A stretch of DNA of 64,000 nucleotides. Origin: Gonocerus acuteangulatus (Eukaryota > Arthropoda > Insecta > Hemiptera > Coreidae). The translations under genes were made by a program, and so were the position numbers. Location: assembly GCA_946811695.1 (NCBI GenBank), contig OX328124.1, positions 83,952,923-84,016,922 of the forward strand, written 5' to 3'. Shown here in pieces: positions 45,356 to 55,834 of the stretch (position 1 is its first letter; each line of letters begins with the position of its first letter). Under the pieces are notes generated by a model, which was not told the DNA's origin, made no database searches, and was given only the letters and a program-made list of their open reading frames with translations.

Positions 45356-47820
45356 TTATATAAATAAATCAGATTCAAAAATTGGTCATCATCCTCCACT
45401 CGAAAAAGAGTATTTATAACCTATTTATTTTTTAAAGGAACGTTTCTTATTTTCCTAAGTTATTTTATACATTTACTAGGGGTTTTATGTTTTGTTATAG
45501 TTTTAAGTAGATTTGTTTAATAATATATTCCTTTTAATACTCCTCAGAGCCATGAGGATGGTTTATAGCCTACAAAAAAATATGCTCAAATTTATAGATG
45601 TTTTTCAAGTGAAGGCTGATGACTATTTTTCAGACCTGATGGTGAACTACTTTCATCTAGCTCCCAGAACCTCTAATCTATTTAAATTACTTCAACTAGA
45701 ACTTTAGTAGACCAAATAAGTAAATGTATTCTTAGGTAAACTGAAATATTCAGCAACTGCAATAAATTGTAAGTTTGTTTCATTTTCAATCAGCGGTTAA
45801 GGAAACTTAATTTCAAGAAGAAAGTCAACTGTTTCCTCTTTCTTAAGTTTCATAGTTGCATATTGTTGTCGGTAAACTACTAATGGAAATGGTTATTAGA
45901 TTTTGTTAAAAATGGTAATTGGCACTGGCATTTAATTACAATGAACTTCTATATTATCTTTTGATTGTGCTTCTCTACTGTTAACACATTTATTTAAGAA
46001 TTAATTTCTGCTGAGACACACAAATTTACTTACCCATATCAGCCTTATTCTTGAACGTGAACTGACAGTGGTCTCTTCGGCAGTGGAAGTGCGTAGTCCT
46101 CTGTCCAAAGAAAGCACAGTACGGAGTCCTGCACTCTTCAGTGGCCCTGAGCCTCTGGAAGCCTTCTTGTATGATGGCAGAGTCTTTCCGATGGTAGTTG
46201 GCATGCATCTGGACGTCCGAGGTGCTGATATACACTTTGTCGCACGTCCCCTGGATGCAGTGATAGTGGGTCTGCTTCCTGTTGTGTCCGCAGTTCGGGT
46301 AGCGATCAGAACAGTCGTCGCTTGGGGAGTATCGCATGAAGCCATGCTGTAGAGACTCGTCACGTTTCTTGTGCCACTTGAAGTGACGGATCATCTCCTC
46401 CTTCTTCACGAAAACACGGGAATTGCAGTCCAGGCAGTGGAAGTGCTCTCTGAAACAAACGAATTAGAGTTAAGCACGGTTTAAAAAATATCTTAATTCC
46501 TCAAGGTTTCAGAAGTATTTGTATTTTGATGGATTTAATATTTGCTAAACCCGATTTTTTTGTTATTTAAGGATCAACTTGTATACGCATCTATTTCGAC
46601 CTCAAAGTACAAGGCTCGAATCGTTGTTCGGTTGTAGCCCACTATTTTTATCGATGTAACTTCCTTGGGTTCTTGAAAATCGCTGGAGTTACACAATTAC
46701 CGGACTTAGTCGAAGCCATCGTACATCGATTCCGAAAGAGAATGGAATCGTACTTTCCAGACGACTCAAGGCGTCGACAAAGAACTCGAGGCATAAAACT
46801 GTATCAGTGATTCCTATCCTAGACCTAATGCAGTAAAACTCGTTGAGGTAGTTGTTAGCCAAGGATCTAACACCTCTGATGAGTTTACTGACCTCGCATC
46901 ACTCTATTTTGAGTTCGTTGTACTACTGAAGAGCCCTACATCTCCACGATCTCAGTAATTATTGCTCTCATTAGGACATGTTAATTGATATTTCACAACG
47001 AAAAAGTGAATTACCGCTTCAAACACAATCTAGAATTACCCCCACATCAATTGCTTCCTACTAACCATTGTAATCTGAATCAAACCTTTTCGCAAAGAAG
47101 TAAATTATGTTGGCAACATATATTTTACAAGGAAAATCTTTAATTCCATACAGTCTTGATTGGGTCTCTTGCTTTACAATTTCTCGAAAACTGATCGCAA
47201 GTATAATAGGTCATACAGACAGAGATATAATTTTCTCAATCATGTAGAGAGTTTCATTGCTTTTTATCAAAATCTCAAGTAATGGAGAAAATGTTAAATA
47301 CACACTAATAATTGTTTTTCTTATATAACGTCAGTAGATCACGTTTTACGTTTACTTTCATTATTTAAATGTTTTATGGGTATATAGAAGTACATCTGAT
47401 TTTTGAAACTTTCTCCTGATTAAAATTTACCCTAAGTATATCAAATCGTTAGGTTCAAACAAATTATTTATAATAAAGAAAATCACGCTCAAAAATACAA
47501 GTTTACTTCTTAACAATTCTTAACAAGTTTACTTCTAACCCTCAAAACGTACGTAGAATGATTTTCTTGAGTCCACAAATGTAAAAAAAATATACAAATG
47601 AAGTCATTGTTTTTTGAAACTAATATTTACTGATTTACTGGTAAAATGTTTATTATCTACACATTTTTTTATTATTTTTTTTTTTATGTTTACCTGTAGT
47701 TGAGCTCCTTGCAGTACTGGTTTCCGCATTCCAATGAAGACGTGAAGCGTCGCACATATCTGGAGTAATCCAATGGAGAAATGGTTTTTGAGTCCCTCAC
47801 GATACCCGCTCCTCCAACGA
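31122..47820 (-). CDS. cas: castor/CASZ1-type zinc-finger transcription factor (21 exons, 5' incomplete)
   Basis: Spliced minus-strand gene. Exons (high to low): 47694-47820, 46034-46449, 44221-44498, 43274-43454, 43027-43198, 42602-42731, 42384-42524, 42244-42258, 41360-41524, 41052-41278, 40799-40962, 40111-40230, 38850-38924, 36951-37045, 36719-36842, 35533-35703, 35011-35142, 34752-34862, 33413-33547, 32478-32566, 31122-31396. All have AG/GT borders. About 1,112 residues are encoded, with eleven finger units of the form C-x(3-5)-C...H-[FYI]-H-C...C...H...H, the paired layout I know from castor/CASZ1; vertebrate CASZ1 also has an eleven-finger isoform. Family role: nuclear DNA-binding factor; Drosophila castor is a late temporal-identity factor in neuroblasts. 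Phases agree at every junction except that exon 35011-35142 carries 2 bp too many. The first exon found starts in mid-codon, so the N-terminus is missing. Identity is firm; the exact isoform is inferred. Confidence 0.93.
31605..31820 (+). repeat. SINE, family A, in castor 3' intron
   Basis: Best family A copy: GGCCGTGAGGGTTAAGGCGT (A box), GTGGGTTCGATTTCCAC (B box), GCATCACCCCTATCCTGGCT, GGTGGTAACCTATAGATAAC, then GGACGTTAAAATTTAAATAA. Confidence 0.88.
32478..32566 (-). CDS. cas: castor exon 20 (start of finger 10)
   Basis: 89 nt between TTTTGTAG and GTAAGG. Encodes [18 protein letters not shown], then the Cys pair CGRPDC of finger 10. Confidence 0.9.
32811..32960 (-). repeat. SINE, family A, minus copy in castor intron
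   Basis: Reverse strand carries GGCCATGAGTATTAAGGCGT, GTGGGTTCGATTCCCAC and ATCAGCCCTATCCTGGC, ending in the core GGTAACCTATAAATAACC. The open frame across it (32683-32967) is not a gene. Confidence 0.82.
33413..33547 (-). CDS. cas: castor exon 19 (finger 9)
   Basis: 135 nt between TTCACAG and GTAAAT. A complete finger: [17 protein letters not shown], then [18 protein letters not shown]. Confidence 0.95.
34306..34370 (+). repeat. possible solitary piggyBac-type end
   Basis: TTAACCACTCAATGACCGCA in a castor intron resembles the end at 22143 (TTAACACATTGACCGCC). No partner found. Confidence 0.3.
34752..34862 (-). CDS. cas: castor exon 18 (linker, LKDE)
   Basis: 111 nt between TTTTACAG and GTAAGC. 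Encodes [18 protein letters not shown], then [16 protein letters not shown]. Basic, with LKDE resembling a psi-K-x-E site. Leads into finger 9. Confidence 0.9.
35011..35142 (-). CDS. cas: castor exon 17, apparent 2-bp frameshift
   Basis: 132 nt between TTTCAG and GTAAAA. From the 5' side the frame reads [13 protein letters not shown] and then runs into a TAG. From the 3' side it reads [16 protein letters not shown]...ESLLSR and joins exon 18 correctly. The two frames meet at an ATAT dinucleotide repeat (35099-35102), so one AT pair looks surplus. This could be an assembly error, a real allele, or splicing from an internal acceptor (minus-strand TTTGCTAG, exon 35011-35071) that would restore the frame. 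Confidence 0.75.
35327..35388. repeat. (TA)n microsatellite in castor intron
   Basis: ~31 TA units. Confidence 0.95.
35533..35703 (-). CDS. cas: castor exon 16 (Met/Pro-rich linker)
   Basis: 171 nt between TTTATAG and GTAGCT. Encodes [14 protein letters not shown], then [18 protein letters not shown] and [13 protein letters not shown]. Hydrophobic and Pro-rich, typical of a transcription-factor linker. Confidence 0.87.
36570..36639. repeat. 70-nt T-run in castor intron
   Basis: Uninterrupted T, about 80 nt before exon 36719-36842 on the plus axis. Confidence 0.95.
36719..36842 (-). CDS. cas: castor exon 15 (linker, VKSE)
   Basis: 124 nt between CATCCAG and GTAAGA. Encodes [24 protein letters not shown] (another psi-K-x-E motif), then an Asn/Gln/His-rich tail. 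A 70-nt T-run lies just 3' of it in the intron (36570-36639). Confidence 0.87.
36951..37045 (-). CDS. cas: castor exon 14 (linker, IKTE)
   Basis: 95 nt between TTCCAG and GTAGGA. Encodes [10 protein letters not shown], with the psi-K-x-E motif IKTE, then [16 protein letters not shown], ending on a full codon. Confidence 0.86.
37873..38055 (+). repeat. 5S rRNA-headed SINE (SINE3 type)
   Basis: 37873-37984 aligns along the whole of 5S rRNA: CCAACGGCCATAGCCAC, ATCACCGAAGTTAAGCAACG (A box), AGTACCTGAATGGGTGACCG (C box), CGTGCTATTGGCATT. It continues into GGTGGTAATGAGTAGATAGC and CCGGCGTTAATATCC...GATACGCTGTTAAA, the core and tail of the tRNA-headed family B SINEs. Being fused to that tail and lying in an intron opposite castor, it is a retroposon, not a 5S gene. 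Confidence 0.85.
38070..38192. repeat. hairpin with ~37-bp arms beside the 5S SINE
   Basis: CCCATATGTCATCTAGCCAT...CTGTGAGTGAG faces an inverse copy with two or three mismatches. Small MITE-like unit in a castor intron. Confidence 0.75.
38850..38924 (-). CDS. cas: castor exon 13 (short Ser/Pro linker)
   Basis: 75 nt between ATTACTAG and GTGGGC. Phase joins exon 12 (G|TG) and exon 14 (G|AA). Encodes [13 protein letters not shown], then [11 protein letters not shown]. The weakest exon by content, but skipping it also keeps frame (75 = 25 x 3), so it could be alternative. Confidence 0.75.
40111..40230 (-). CDS. cas: castor exon 12 (linker, IKQE)
   Basis: 120 nt between TTTTTAG and GTATGC. Encodes [13 protein letters not shown] and then [13 protein letters not shown] fits the psi-K-x-E SUMO consensus. 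No finger; start of the long linker between fingers 8 and 9. Confidence 0.85.
40799..40962 (-). CDS. cas: castor exon 11 (finger 8)
   Basis: 164 nt between TTTTAG and GTAAGTAC. Encodes [14 protein letters not shown]...MAIHQAEH, the second half of finger 8, followed by a Ser/Gln/Asn-rich stretch. Confidence 0.94.
41052..41278 (-). CDS. cas: castor exon 10 (finger 7, start of finger 8)
   Basis: 227 nt between TTAAAG and GTATGT. Encodes CPDPLC...HYHCSRPRC...HTRDFH, finger 7, then an acidic linker and CRIESC, the first Cys pair of finger 8. Confidence 0.93.
41360..41524 (-). CDS. cas: castor exon 9 (linker)
   Basis: 165 nt, 55 codons, phase 0, between TTTCAG and GTAATT. Encodes [18 protein letters not shown], then a Pro/Thr/Ser-rich stretch ending QIIQNI. 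Linker between fingers 6 and 7. Confidence 0.88.
42244..42258 (-). CDS. cas: castor exon 8, 15-nt microexon (VWNDY)
   Basis: Five codons encoding VWNDY sit between a TTTTTTTCAG acceptor and a near-consensus GTAAGTAC donor, phase 0 on both sides. The two flanking exons are also in phase 0, so it can be included or skipped without a frame change. Too short for ORF finders; supported by splice signals and phase. Confidence 0.75.
42384..42524 (-). CDS. cas: castor exon 7 (end of finger 6, AT-hook)
   Basis: 141 nt, 47 codons in phase 0, between TTTCAG and GTAAGT. Encodes CCEIV...LEHFRSH, closing finger 6, then a basic AT-hook core [11 protein letters not shown] followed by VIE. AT-hooks bind the minor groove of AT-rich DNA; in this protein that role is inferred. 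Confidence 0.92.
42602..42731 (-). CDS. cas: castor exon 6 (end of finger 5, start of finger 6)
   Basis: 130 nt between ATTCAG and GTAAGT. Encodes GHARMH, the His pair of finger 5, then [15 protein letters not shown], the first half of finger 6. Ends on a complete codon. Confidence 0.93.
43027..43198 (-). CDS. cas: castor exon 5 (start of finger 5)
   Basis: 172 nt between TTTCAG and GTATGT. Acidic/Ser-rich start, then ACGPAC...HYHCRETSC, the Cys pairs of finger 5. The split Arg codon AG|A joins exon 6. Confidence 0.93.
43274..43454 (-). CDS. cas: castor exon 4 (Ser/Pro/Gln linker)
   Basis: 181 nt, preceded by TTTTCCTTGCAG and followed by GTGAGC. It encodes a 60-residue linker of low complexity ([18 protein letters not shown], then Ser/Thr/Pro-rich) between fingers 4 and 5. 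No finger residues. Confidence 0.88.
43593..43735 (+). repeat. old SINE copy, family A
   Basis: GGCGGAATGGCTGTGAGTG, GTTTGATTCCCAAAAGAAGT, AATAGGATAGTC and ATGGGCGTAATCTG keep the order of family A but are strongly diverged. Confidence 0.45.
44221..44498 (-). CDS. cas: castor exon 3 (end of finger 3, finger 4)
   Basis: 278 nt between TTTCCAG and GTAGAC. It supplies the His pair of finger 3 (KHKTYH) and all of finger 4 (CGFANC...HIHCVREGC...HKRKH), where HIHC replaces the usual H-[FY]-HC. A basic, Ala/Gln-rich tail follows ([15 protein letters not shown]). Confidence 0.94.
45020..45182 (+). other. short coding-like stretch of unknown origin
   Basis: In the large intron between castor exons 2 and 3, the plus strand reads [20 protein letters not shown] and on through [14 protein letters not shown] before a TGA: ~45 codons with protein-like composition. 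Could be a gene or transposon fragment; not recognised. Confidence 0.3.
45299..45352. repeat. (TG)(TA)n microsatellite
   Basis: Short TG start then ~25 TA units, in a castor intron. Confidence 0.95.
46034..46449 (-). CDS. cas: castor exon 2 (fingers 1-3)
   Basis: 416 nt, the longest exon, G+C-richer than its introns. It completes finger 1 (EHFHCLDC...HFKWH), holds finger 2 whole (CSDRYPNC...HYHCIQGTC...HANYH) and most of finger 3 (CRTPYC...HFHCRRDHC). Ends one base into a Glu codon. The open frame at 46001-46363 in another minus frame is a shadow of it. Confidence 0.95.
47694..47820 (-). CDS. cas: castor exon 1 of those seen (start of finger 1)
   Basis: Acceptor after a T-run (TTTTTAG) and donor GTAAAC flank 127 nt. 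It opens with two bases of a split codon and ends with AG of a split Arg codon. It encodes a basic stretch ([21 protein letters not shown]) broken here only for length: [10 protein letters not shown], then CGNQYC, the first Cys pair of finger 1. The upstream codon fragment shows at least one further 5' exon exists. Confidence 0.88.
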
Positions 47821-50800
47821 CTAAAAAAAAAAAAGAGTTTTTAAATAAGTTATCAAGTATTTATAAAAACTTATTTTATAATAACTACTTAGGTAAAACT
47901 GAAACCATACATGGTTTTATGTTCGCCAGTTACATTATTATTGATTCCTAAGGGTTTTGCTCTTGAGCAATATAAATTAAACTTTCCGTATAATATTGAA
48001 AAATAAGCTAGTATTAAATTAGCTATTAGTACAAAAAAGGGAAATTTATCTCGGAGAATTTTTAGTAATTAGTATCTACTCAAAAATATCCTACAAATTG
48101 CCATGAATTTAGTAGACCTCGCATTATATCATTTCCAATTTCCGGCCCGTAAATAATCGCTCTCAAGTTATAGAGTCGATCTTTTAAATTGTAAGTAGTT
48201 TCAAAATTGTTTTCTACTCCGCATTAACTTAATGAGACTTCATTAGTCGTTTCGTATTTTCTGAACTGTAATTACTCATTTAAGCACAGTAGTTTTGAAA
48301 CACATAACAGTCAATTTAAATTTAAACCGTCAAGAAAATATTTTTTTTTTTAAATTCATTCTTCCTTATTTCTGATGATTTTTTTTTCACTTGAAAATTC
48401 TCACGTAAAATATATTATACGTAATAATAGTGAGTTTTTTATTCAAATGAGTGTCCAGTTTTGAGGTAATAGAGCGAGCAAAAGGTCTCGATTAAAGATA
48501 ATTTCGAAACGAAGTGAAATACCATAATCGTAGAATCAGAGGCCCGCCCTCACTTTTGATGGGGAAAAATTAAAAAGTCCCATAATTACATATAATGCAG
48601 ATGGTTTTTATTAACTTTTTTCCCCATCTATTGATGATTATAAGCCTAAGATTTTACTCGGCAATTGAATTCATCTTGACTAGTTAATTGAGTAAAATCA
48701 TTCGTGACATTACTCTTTTCTTATTATAAAAATATATAAATAAATCTTATTTCAGATAAATATGACCGCTGTGCCTTCTGGAGCATTAAGTATATCAGAT
48801 GAATTAACTTGCTGTACTTTGATATGAAGGACGGTAGCGTATTTGGCAACGTACCTTACGTTAAAACGTAAGGTTTGGGGTTCTAATTCGAGACTGGTGA
48901 GCTAATTTTAGGATTAAAAAGGTATTTTTAAAAAAAATGATTTCGGAGGAATAGAAATTTTCCCTGTACTAAAGGAGTGGATTCTAAAAATTAAGGAACT
49001 TAAGTTCAAAACGGGCAAAGTATTAAGCACCGAATTTCTAGAAAATCAGGACTACGTTTTACCAAACAATTTATTTTCTGTGTGAAATTAACTTGACATT
49101 TAAGAGGCGTCTTTCACTGTCACAAAACAGTCTTATTTCTTACTGTAAGAAAGAAAATGAACCAAACGAAGATGCCTTGTTTTCAAGTTCATAGAGGATT
49201 ACCATGATTTTTTTTTTTTTTTTATAGTGCCCTTCAATTCGTTGAAAACGCCATTCACGGATGACACACATCTGACAAATCACATATTGACAGAATATCT
49301 ACAAAAACAAAATTGTGACTTCAAGGACAACATGACTGAACTACTTGCCGATGGGAGCCAATAAATAGACAATATAAACGATTACTTGAAAAATCGAAAC
49401 CTATTTCACAGGATATGACGTCTAAATATTCATAATTTATATCAGAAAATGAGTAATATAAACCGTTGAGACTTATGTAAATTCGACCCCAAAATTTATT
49501 TATTCTCAATTTATTATAATTGATTTATTTTTGTTCTTACAATGATTTAATTGTTTTATCGGTTTAAATTTAAATTTCTTATGTAGCTGTAAATCTGTTT
49601 TGGATATATCTCGATAAAAAAATAAATAAATATATTTTTGAAGACTCGCCTACCACCATAGTCTTTATTAATACAAGTGCTAGGAAATAGCTTAATTTTT
49701 TTTTCACTTCTCAGATCTTGTTCGTACCATTTTAACATGAACAGAAATATCAATACCAAACAAATACCAACCCTTCACTCAGCTTGCACTAGACTTTGCG
49801 TTCTAGAGAAATGCAATTAGACAATAAATTCTCACATTTGCGGCGAACCTGGGAGGGGCAGCAATAAACTTGTCATTTGTAAGAGAGGGACGATGTAATT
49901 ACATAGCTGGAGACTACGGGCTGACAGAACAACGATAGGAAGCTGACAGCTGGAATTGCAGGTCTCTCTCTCGGGGTATCAACCAGACCTACGGAGTTCT
50001 GCTTACCAGATCGGGGTGTACTGGCAAAATCATGGGCACAATTCCTAGAATGTAAGTTTTCAGGAAGATTGTTCCATTATTTCGTTAACTTTTATTTAGA
50101 TATTGTATACTAGCAATACATACTAGCATACTAGCTTGTGTTTCTCATCTACATACTGCTATATTTCACCGGCTTCCTCTTAGGCTTCTTCATCATCATC
50201 ATCACACCCTTGTGGTTGACAAGGGGAATGAGGTGGGAAAGGAGCATTACCGCTGGAGAGAGAAGCCGCCTCGCCAACCAAACATTTGAACCCAGAGAAG
50301 AAAGTTAAAACAGAACATATATTTTTATATTATAATTTATTTGATTAATTATTTAATAATATAATTTGATATATTATCCTTTAATATTTATAATTGCGCA
50401 CGGATCTTAATTATATTATCGTCGTCAACTATGCGGAATCACAGTTATTAAAATATCGACGTGGAATTCCGGAATTAAGTACAGGGCTGAGGAGTTACAC
50501 CAAAGGCTTTTAGAAAGCTATCGCTCTTGAAACTTGTGGATATCAGCAGGAATCCTGGAGAAAGTTGTGAAATTATTGGTTCTAAGCTAGTAGCCTATTA
50601 TTGCTACTCTTTAATTCGGTCCGCATAAAATATAATGGGACAGCAATAAAGTTACTGTTCAAAACTCACACAAATATTATTTATTAGAAATAATGTTAAA
50701 AGTTTTTAATGGAAAATATTTCTTTATTATTCTTAATTTTTTGTGTAAACATATCTGTTGTCTCCAAATGGGCCAATAGACAGTTATTTATTTTTTTATT

Positions 50801-53800
50801 TTTATTTTAATTATTCTGCCTCTACCCTTACGGGTCACAGACAGTTATTTTTAAAACTCGTTAATTTGCTCAAAACGTTAAATCATTATATCTTTGGGAC
50901 TAAGGCCTAATGTTTTGAGTTTTTTTTATAATTAATTTCTATTATAATTAAAAAGCTCCCAATGAGGTACCAGGTGCGTTTTGAAGCAGATAGGGTTTTA
51001 ATAAAATTAAGAAGCCAACAAGCTTGTTTTTTAGGCAAGTAAACTATAAAAAAAATCATATCAATGTTTAGTTACGCGTTATTTTGTACTGGCAAAACAT
51101 CTACTTAAACGATGATTATAAATCCAATCTAACAAGGAGGGACTGACTCAATATATTTTAGCTTCAATTCGAATCTACGACAACACTCGAGTAGCTTCTA
51201 AATAAAAATAAAAATTTTCATTCTGGGTTAAAAAAAAAACATTGAAAGTGAAAAAAAGAAAACCCGAACTCTGTAGAGCATAATCGTGCCTCCATTAATA
51301 ATTCATATTTGTAGGAATGCTGTAGGAGTTTATCAGTTTGCTTTAGGAGTCTGGTGAAAACGGTAAGATTGTGTAGAGTCACGGCGGATGAGTCTGTAAA
51401 AAGGAACTGTGAGAGAGTTTAAATCATGAAGATTCCATGTTATTTCAGGTGCCTTGCATTATAGCTCTCCCTCTCTTAATATGACAGCTCAGGAGAAAAA
51501 AGAACAAAAAAAAAAGGAGTAGTCTATGGTGTTTTCATGGTAAAAAGACTGAACCCCGGAACCCTTTTTCAGCTAGACAACCCTTTCACATGTTAAGGGA
51601 TTGTTTGTGCTAGGAAAAAACAGTCGGGACTGCTGGGGTTATCCCAACGGATTTTTTTAATAGAAATTTTTGTGTGTGCTGACCCCATAGTACAGAACGG
51701 AAAAAAAATCCTAAAACCTTAAGCCTTTCCTTTCATTGGCCGAGGGGTAGAGCGACCCCTGCAGGCAGCCACTACAAATATCATCGCATTCCCACCGGCC
51801 TACTCATGCTCCTTTATCTGGTGTTAACCCTTTTTTAATTTCCAATTCTAAGAGGCTCTTCCCGAACACCTGGGCTCAGAACATTTCTTTGTTAATGCCC
51901 AAGGGCTTGTCGGGAGCAACGTTTTCCGGCTTCCTTTTGAATCTATAATTTCGCGGCTTTTTAAATATTCAGTAGATTTGTTTATTGGCGAGCAGCACGA
52001 AGAAAAAAAACAGCTATTGCTGAACAGCTGACTTAAAATTCAACACCCTTAATAATGCCCTTAATAATTAAAATTTTTTTGTTTATTTGTTCTCGTAGTT
52101 TTGGTACGAATTATCGCCCAAAACATACGATGGGGTATATTTATTGTATAAATACAAGAAAGGCACCATTTCTATATAAATTCTCCATATTGTGAACACA
52201 TGTAATATTCAAGCTAAATAAATATTCGTATTGTTTAAAAAAATTGCTATACTTAAAAAAAAAATAATATCATTTTATACTTTAATTAATTCGATGAAAC
52301 GAAACACTGCAGATGACAAAACACCAGAATTACATATTTCCCTATATATAGTTCATAAGATAAAAAGTTAGATTTGATTCACAATTCTGAATTGATAGAA
52401 CGGTTTAATGCACATTTTAAATGAGAATTTCAGAAATGAATTTAGTCGGGGATAGCCCTTTAAATATTACTTTTATTAACTATTCAATATTTATTATGAA
52501 GTAATATATTTGTAATTTCTTTAGTAAAATAATATTTGCTTTTGTCTTTTTGATTTTCATTTTTAAGGATACTTGATTTCATGCAAAAAAGGAAAATATT
52601 TATATTGGAAAAATGTCACTTTTTAAGAAATAACATTTTTGTAAGCAATAGACAAATTAAGATGATTGTTTTTCGGGATGCTACTTATTTAGATTTTTTA
52701 TTTTATGAAATAGAGTTAATATTTTGAAGGAGGTTCCAATAAAATTAATTGTTTCATAAAACAATCCTTTTGATTAGATGAAAGAAAAAAAAATCCTTTG
52801 AGTCGATTCGGAAACAGTGGGTATATTAAAATCTCGGATCCAATAAGCAAAAGACTTCCTTACTTTATTAATGAACATTCTTTGATCGGGAAAGATAATA
52901 AAACCGATGAATAGCCTACCTAGAAAGGTATCATTATACTTTTTGAACTTTTAGATTTAAGCCTCCATTGTTGTTCCACATTGAGAGTTCCTCTTGTAAT
53001 TGAAATTCCGTCTGAGAGAGAGAGAAAGAGAGAGATGGAAGAGAGGTGGCCCGTTTGTTCGGTATAAAAGGGAGAGAAACCATGCTGTGACTCTTCATTA
53101 GACTTTTCCATGTTACAAAACATTAATGGCTAGGTCAGATTATTGTTAGATGCCGCCGGATTGGGTTTTGATTATAAAATAGACAATGTACATTAGAGGG
53201 AAGTCTTTTTGTTTTGTTGAGGGCCAGGTGTTCAATATGGTCGCCCTACTATTACCGCGCTCTCCAGGTTGGCTTTTTATTTCAAACGTAATTACTCGTG
53301 ATTAAAAAAGGAATGAATTAAGATGTCCTGTCATTCGATGAGTCTAAATTATTTTAAAAATGGGCATCCTGCTGAATTATAGAATCGGGTTACTTCCTCC
53401 AGCATTAATCTTTTAGCGGAATACATGTGCAATTACTGCTCATAAGAGAAAATGTTAGAACAGGTTTCTTCAGTTGAACAAGCTGATGAAGAAACATTTA
53501 TGAATATGGGATCAGTGGTAAAAAAAAAGTACAAAAAGTTATTCAGGACAATAGACTATTATGGACAATAATTTCGTAGCTTTGCAAACGACCTTTGACT
53601 TTAGGGTGCCGCTTTCAATTGATCCTTTTTTAGCGTACGGAGAAATTATGCGATTTCAGTAACATCTATGACTAATTTTATAAATAGTATTTTCATTCTT
53701 CATTCCTTTTTTAGAAGATAACGGAACAAACTTAAAACTAATTCTACTTCTAAAGAGAGGGGGCTATTTACAAATATACACTCAAATTTCAAGTTTAACA

Positions 53801-54340
53801 AAGTATAAAATATATTAACTTACTCTTTAGAGCCATATGCACAGAAATACATATGCTTGCTAATACACTTACTCAATAATTGCAATCTGAGGGCATAAAA
53901 TAACCTAAAAATTATATTCACGCACTAATACTCTTAAGTTGAGAGCAAAATCTACGTATAAGCTCTTCTAGTAACAAAATTTTTCAAAATCTAATTTTGT
54001 ATGATCCTCCAAAATTATTTCAATCTTAAAAGGATAAGTAAAAGTTTCAACTTGCAATAAGTGTTCTTCTTTAGAACTTCATTGGTTATATTGGCTGCCC
54101 GCTAGTTATATTTTACGAAAATTAAGTAAATAAAATATACATTTAACGACAAGTGTAAGGCTTCATCGCTATTGATTTGAAGCTCTATGTAAATATATTA
54201 ATATTATTTAAAATTAACTGACTGCAAGAAATTTAGGTAAATGGATTCCAGGTAGTGTTTCAGTCGAATTCCGTTGTTAAAGTAAGCTGGAACCGTTAGT
54301 TAAAAATAATACGGAGTACGAGGGAAAAACGTTGGATCTT
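47821..54340. other. castor upstream intron or flank; no gene seen
   Basis: 6.5 kb with no convincing exon, RNA gene or transposon. AT-rich with T-runs (49208-49224); a GA-rich tract lies at 53010-53038. Because the first castor exon seen opens in mid-codon, at least the adjoining part must be intron. Confidence 0.4.
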
Positions 54341-55345
54341 TTCATATTTGTCCTAATGTGGGAAGTTTAGTTCTCACGAAAGATGAATCCGTTTGTTCTA
54401 CTGCACCCCTCTCCTTGTTTAGATCATATCCTTTGCCGGAATCCCAACTAGAAAAGAGGGAAGAAAGAATTAAAGAGACTCGGGACATAGAAACGATAGT
54501 AACAGGTATAGTTCACAAGGTCTATCCGAATAATAGGGGAAGATCGGCCTACCTCTTTTTTTGGGGTAAAAAACGCGGAATCCGTGAAAAGAATGTACCT
54601 GTGCGGGGCAGGTCTGGGGTCCCATTATGTCACCCTTCGGGGTCGCATTCCTATTGTCCTAACCGGTGGATTTAGTGTAAAAAGATAAACATATCCCCCG
54701 TAGGGTTAGGGTAAGGGTTGAATCGAGGAAGCTACCGGCAAGAGGAAATGTGGGAAAAGGTCGTCCCCTATGACACGCAGGAGTCTGTCATTAGGAGGGA
54801 GATCTGAACACACCGGCGGAAAAAATCCGCACATAGGGGTTGAGAGAAAGGATTGCCCGGTGTTCGGTTACCAGCTGGGAAATGCCGGAGGGGAACTGAT
54901 TTTTTTTTTTATACGGTAAATTCTTTTTTCCCTTTTTTTTTTTTTGTTGTGGATTCGTAGCCTAGAGAAGGGAAGAGGAAAGGGTTGTAAGAGGAGAATG
55001 TGGCTGATATTGACTATAGTTGGGTAAATCTCCATTGGCTTCGTTCTCAGGACGGCAATGTTACCAAGCTCCGGTGTCACCCTCTTCTTGCGTAACACCA
55101 CCTCCTCTCATATCCTTCTTTAGATTTATTCTTAAATCCCATCTCGCTCCTCTTGGCTGCACTCCTAGAATTCCTTTAGCGAAAAAGATCTCCTGTCCGT
55201 TACATAAAAACGTGTACTGCGAAGTGTATCTTACATCCCCTTCTAGGATTTCAACAGCGATCTGTCTAACAAGGAATTCTTTTATCCCCATAGCTTTACT
55301 TTGAAATAAAGAAATATGAAATCCTAGATACAATGTTTGAAACAC
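54341..55345. promoter_or_regulatory. higher-complexity block, candidate conserved non-coding DNA
   Basis: About 1 kb clearly richer in G+C and lower in simple repeats than its surroundings. Both strands have ~100-codon frames, none with a recognisable domain. Position upstream of castor makes a regulatory or 5' exon role possible; this is inference only. Confidence 0.25.
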
Positions 55346-55600
55346 AACGCTTTCCGTTAGTTTCAGATTTTAGTACTTTCCTACTTCCCTACAATGGCAG
55401 GAGATTTTCAATGATACTATTTATGAAATAAGTAAAAATTGATAATTATACAGTATTTATGATAGAAATTTCCTTAATGGCGAGTAGTTTCAGTCGTGAG
55501 TTATTTACTGACAATTTTCTGTACTTTGTGTCGCGAAATATACGCTTTTCATAGATATTTCATTGTTTTAGGTATTTAAATTTTTTTAATAGTAATATTA

Positions 55601-55803
55601 GGAGGCCCGGTGGCCATGAGTGTTCAGGCGAGAGCACTTAACACTCCGTGCCAAGGGTCGTGGGTTCGATGCCCACTATGGGGCGGAGGCTTTTCATTAG
55701 AAAAAGAAAAGGTATCAGCCCTATCCTGGCTAGAATAGGGTGGTAACCCGTCCTAAAATTTTTAGTTAATAATAATGGACATTAAAATTTAAATAAATAA
55801 ATA
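55601..55803 (+). repeat. SINE, family A
   Basis: GGAGGCCCGGTGGCCATGAG, GTGGGTTCGATGCCCAC, GTATCAGCCCTATCCTGGCT, GGTGGTAACCCGTCC, then GGACATTAAAATTTAAATAA. A TAGATA-containing piece of the core is deleted. Confidence 0.87.
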
Positions 55804-55834
55804 GTAATATTATTTTATCAATGTGTTTCTATTT

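Noticed and set aside
46001..46363. Open frame of 120 codons on the minus strand
   Set aside because: Out-of-frame shadow of castor exon 2; the real frame has the zinc fingers. The plus-strand frame at 46068-46352 is also a shadow.
54358..54675. 105-codon plus-strand open frame
   Set aside because: No domain, no homology that I recognise and an overlapping open frame on the other strand nearby; left as unexplained composition only.
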